DNA of 64,000 nt, taken from positions 62,001 to 126,000 of the forward strand of contig JAUHWG010000006.1 in assembly GCA_030424595.1 (NCBI GenBank), read 5' to 3'. Position 1 is the first letter of the stretch. Each line of letters starts with the position of its first letter. The position numbers and the translations under genes are program-made. A model generated the notes under the pieces. That model made no database searches, was not told where the DNA came from, and saw nothing but the letters and a program-made list of their open reading frames with translations. This stretch comes from Polyangia bacterium (GTDB lineage Bacteria > Myxococcota_A > Polyangia > Nannocystales > Nannocystaceae). Below, piece after piece: positions 62,246 through 64,000 of this stretch.

Positions 62246-64000
62246 CGCAGCCCGTGGTCCTTGAGCTTCCGGTAGAGGGTCGAGCGATCGATCCCGAGGA
62301 GGGCCGCAGCGCGGGCCTTGTTGCCGCCGGTCGCCACGAGGGCGGCGTCGATCGCCTCCCGCTCCAGCTCGCTCAAGGGGCGGACCGCGACGGCGCCGGG
62401 GCTCTGCGGCTTTGCGGGGGCGGTCGTCAATGGGGCTGCGTGGGCGAGCTCTGGGGCCAGGTCGTCGACATCGAGCGTCGGACCGTCGCCGAGCACCAGC
62501 GCTCGCTCGATCACATTCCGCAGCTCGCGGACATTGCCGGGCCAGCTGTAGCGACCGAGGACGGCGAGCGCCTCGGCCGTGAAGTCTGTCACGCGCCTGC
62601 CGATGCTCTCTCCCAGCGACTCGACGAAGTGCGCGGCGAGGGCGGGGATGTCTTCGCGGCGCTCACGCAGGGGCGGCAGGCGGGTCTGGATGACACAGAG
62701 CCGGTACAGCAAGTCCTGGCGGAAGGTCCCCTCGGAGACCATCTTCGCCAGATCGCGGTGGGTCGCGGCGATCAGGCGGACGTCGATCGTGATCACCTTG
62801 GTGCCGCCGACCCGCGTCAGGGTGTGATTCTCGAGCACCCGGAGCATGCGCGCCTGGGCGGCGGGGCTGAGCTCGCCGACCTCATCCATAAAGAGGGTGC
62901 CGCCGTGGGCGCGGGTGAAGACCCCATCGTGCTGCGCGACGGCACCGGTGAAGGCGCCGCGCTCATGGCCGAAGAGCTCGCTCTCGAGCAGGTTCTCAGC
63001 GATCGCGGCGCAGTTGATCGCGACGAAGGGCGCCTGCTTGCGCAGCGAGAGGGCGTGGATCGTCTCCGCCGCCAGCTCCTTGCCGGTGCCGCTCTCGCCG
63101 AAGAGGAGCACGGTCGAGTTCGTCGGCGCGACCCGCTCGAGGAAGACCTCGAGCTTTCGCATCGCCGCCGAGGCGCCGATCATCCGCAGGGCGCCCGGAC
63201 GACCGCTGGCGCGGCTCCTGGCCGCGGCCTTGAGCTGCTTGCGCTCCTCGGCGTTGTCACCCAGGGCGGCGACCAATTGTGCGGCGCAGACGAGGAGGAG
63301 GAGGGTGTCTTCGCCGTGACGACCGCGGCTGGCCTCCGCTGGGCCCCACTCGACATAGAAGATGAGGTGCTCGGCAGGGGCCGCCATCGCGCCGACGAGG
63401 CCGCGCATCTGCACGGACTTTCGCTCGGCGAGGTCCGGCTCGGCGAGGAGATCCCCGAGGAGGAATGCGCGGCGCTCTGCGAGGACGCGCTTCAGGATCG
63501 CGGAGGAGAGGGCGAGATCGCCGATCGTCTCGGCGCTGGCGGCCCCGAGGACATCGTCGCCGGTGCTGGTGAGGAGGAGCGCCCGGGCCCCGGGGATCGT
63601 CTCGACCGCCCAGTCCGTCGCGCTTCGGTAGACGGCCTGAAGGGAGCCGCAGCGGGCGAGGCGATCGCCGAGGGCGGCGAGGGCCGCGAGGTGGTTCTTC
63701 CCCCGGCGTTGGCCGATGACCTGGGTCGCGTCGAGCTCGACCGTCCTCGACGGGCGACCTGAGCGTTTAGCGCGGGGCTCGGCGTGGTGGATCTCCTCCA
63801 CACGAAGTGTCGTATTGCCGAGGGTGAAGGCGGTCCCGACGGGGAGCGCTTCGCCGGGGCGAAGCTCGACGCGGGTCCCCTCGCGGAGCGTCCAGCAGGG
63901 GTTGACGCCCGTGATCTCGCTGATCACCAAGGACGTCCCGTCAGGGCTTGCGCGGACCGTCAGATGATGGCGCGAGACAGCACCATCGTTGAGCTGAAGC
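62242..64000 (-). CDS. Sigma-54-dependent activator with FHA domain, 5' end outside window
   Basis: The frame is open to the end of the window; about 585 residues are visible. The visible start is an FHA domain (SRHHL motif just inside the window edge). Then comes a GAF-like region (~residues 90-240 of the visible part), then the AAA+ domain with Walker A GESGTGKE, the sigma-54 contact loop GAFTGA and DEVGELSPAAQARML. The C-terminus is a Fis-type helix-turn-helix (NKARAAALLGIDRSTLYRKL). FHA-sigma-54 activators are a myxobacterial speciality, linking Ser/Thr phosphorylation to transcription. The target genes are unknown. Confidence 0.92.
   Translation of the reverse strand, partial: LQLNDGAVSRHHLTVRASPDGTSLVISEITGVNPCWTLREGTRVELRPGEALPVGTAFTLGNTTLRVEEIHHAEPRAKRSGRPSRTVELDATQVIGQRRGKNHLAALAALGDRLARCGSLQAVYRSATDWAVETIPGARALLLTSTGDDVLGAASAETIGDLALSSAILKRVLAERRAFLLGDLLAEPDLAERKSVQMRGLVGAMAAPAEHLIFYVEWGPAEASRGRHGEDTLLLLVCAAQLVAALGDNAEERKQLKAAARSRASGRPGALRMIGASAAMRKLEVFLERVAPTNSTVLLFGESGTGKELAAETIHALSLRKQAPFVAINCAAIAENLLESELFGHERGAFTGAVAQHDGVFTRAHGGTLFMDEVGELSPAAQARMLRVLENHTLTRVGGTKVITIDVRLIAATHRDLAKMVSEGTFRQDLLYRLCVIQTRLPPLRERREDIPALAAHFVESLGESIGRRVTDFTAEALAVLGRYSWPGNVRELRNVIERALVLGDGPTLDVDDLAPELAHAAPLTTAPAKPQSPGAVAVRPLSELEREAIDAALVATGGNKARAAALLGIDRSTLYRKLKDHGLR

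Overview
The window looks like chromosomal DNA from a myxobacterium, most probably of the Nannocystaceae (Nannocystis/Enhygromyxa/Plesiocystis side). The reasons are very high GC with strong G/C at third codon positions, many lipoproteins with Thr-Gly-Asp low-complexity linkers followed by Cys-rich ends, large TPR and double-FHA proteins, an enhancer-binding protein with an FHA domain, and eukaryote-like lipid enzymes. This is inference from style and gene content; no rRNA or tRNA gene is present to confirm it. No prophage, insertion sequence or CRISPR array was seen.

Region 1 (1-5.2 kb) holds the most unusual locus. On the minus strand, in transcription order, lie a YceI-like lipoprotein, two small paralogous lipoproteins rich in Cys-Gly motifs (CGxxxCG, EGSCG, EGACG), and a 578-residue fusion of an MNIO (DUF692) multinuclear iron oxidase with a DUF2063-type partner. 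This has the form of a peptide-modification (RiPP) system related to HvfABC/bufferin copper-binding peptides, but with the enzyme and partner fused and the precursors apparently lipid-anchored. A strong intrinsic terminator lies between the two precursor genes.

Region 2 (5.2-21 kb): an M1 aminopeptidase lipoprotein, a Bax-inhibitor-1 family membrane protein, a three-gene ABC-2 exporter, a Cys-rich lipoprotein, then an SCPx-like thiolase and a 1002-residue peroxisome-type multifunctional enzyme (SDR + hydratase 2 + three SCP2 domains), an SDR, a Leu/Glu-type dehydrogenase and an uncharacterised lipoprotein. Region 3 (21-36.8 kb): a gliding-type ABC cassette (ATPase, permease, GldG-like, DUF4340), an APC-type transporter, an LRR lipoprotein, a FIST-histidine kinase pair, an HTTM membrane protein and an FAD amine oxidase.

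Region 4 (36.9-51 kb) is mostly housekeeping: XerC/D recombinase, M23 lipoprotein, a DnaK paralogue, a CaiB/AMACR-like protein, coaE, then engB-rimI-pyrK-pyrD and psd followed by an overlapping methyltransferase gene with an acidic repeat; a sigma-70 family factor and a TIG lipoprotein follow. Region 5 (51-64 kb): two zinc-ribbon/double-FHA proteins and a large TPR protein, fmdB-folD, parA-parB, a 56-residue acidic protein, a lamin-tail-domain lipoprotein, and a sigma-54 activator cut by the window end.

Many long antisense reading frames exist only because of the base composition and have been left out. Start sites were moved inward where signal peptides, Shine-Dalgarno sites or family length required it.
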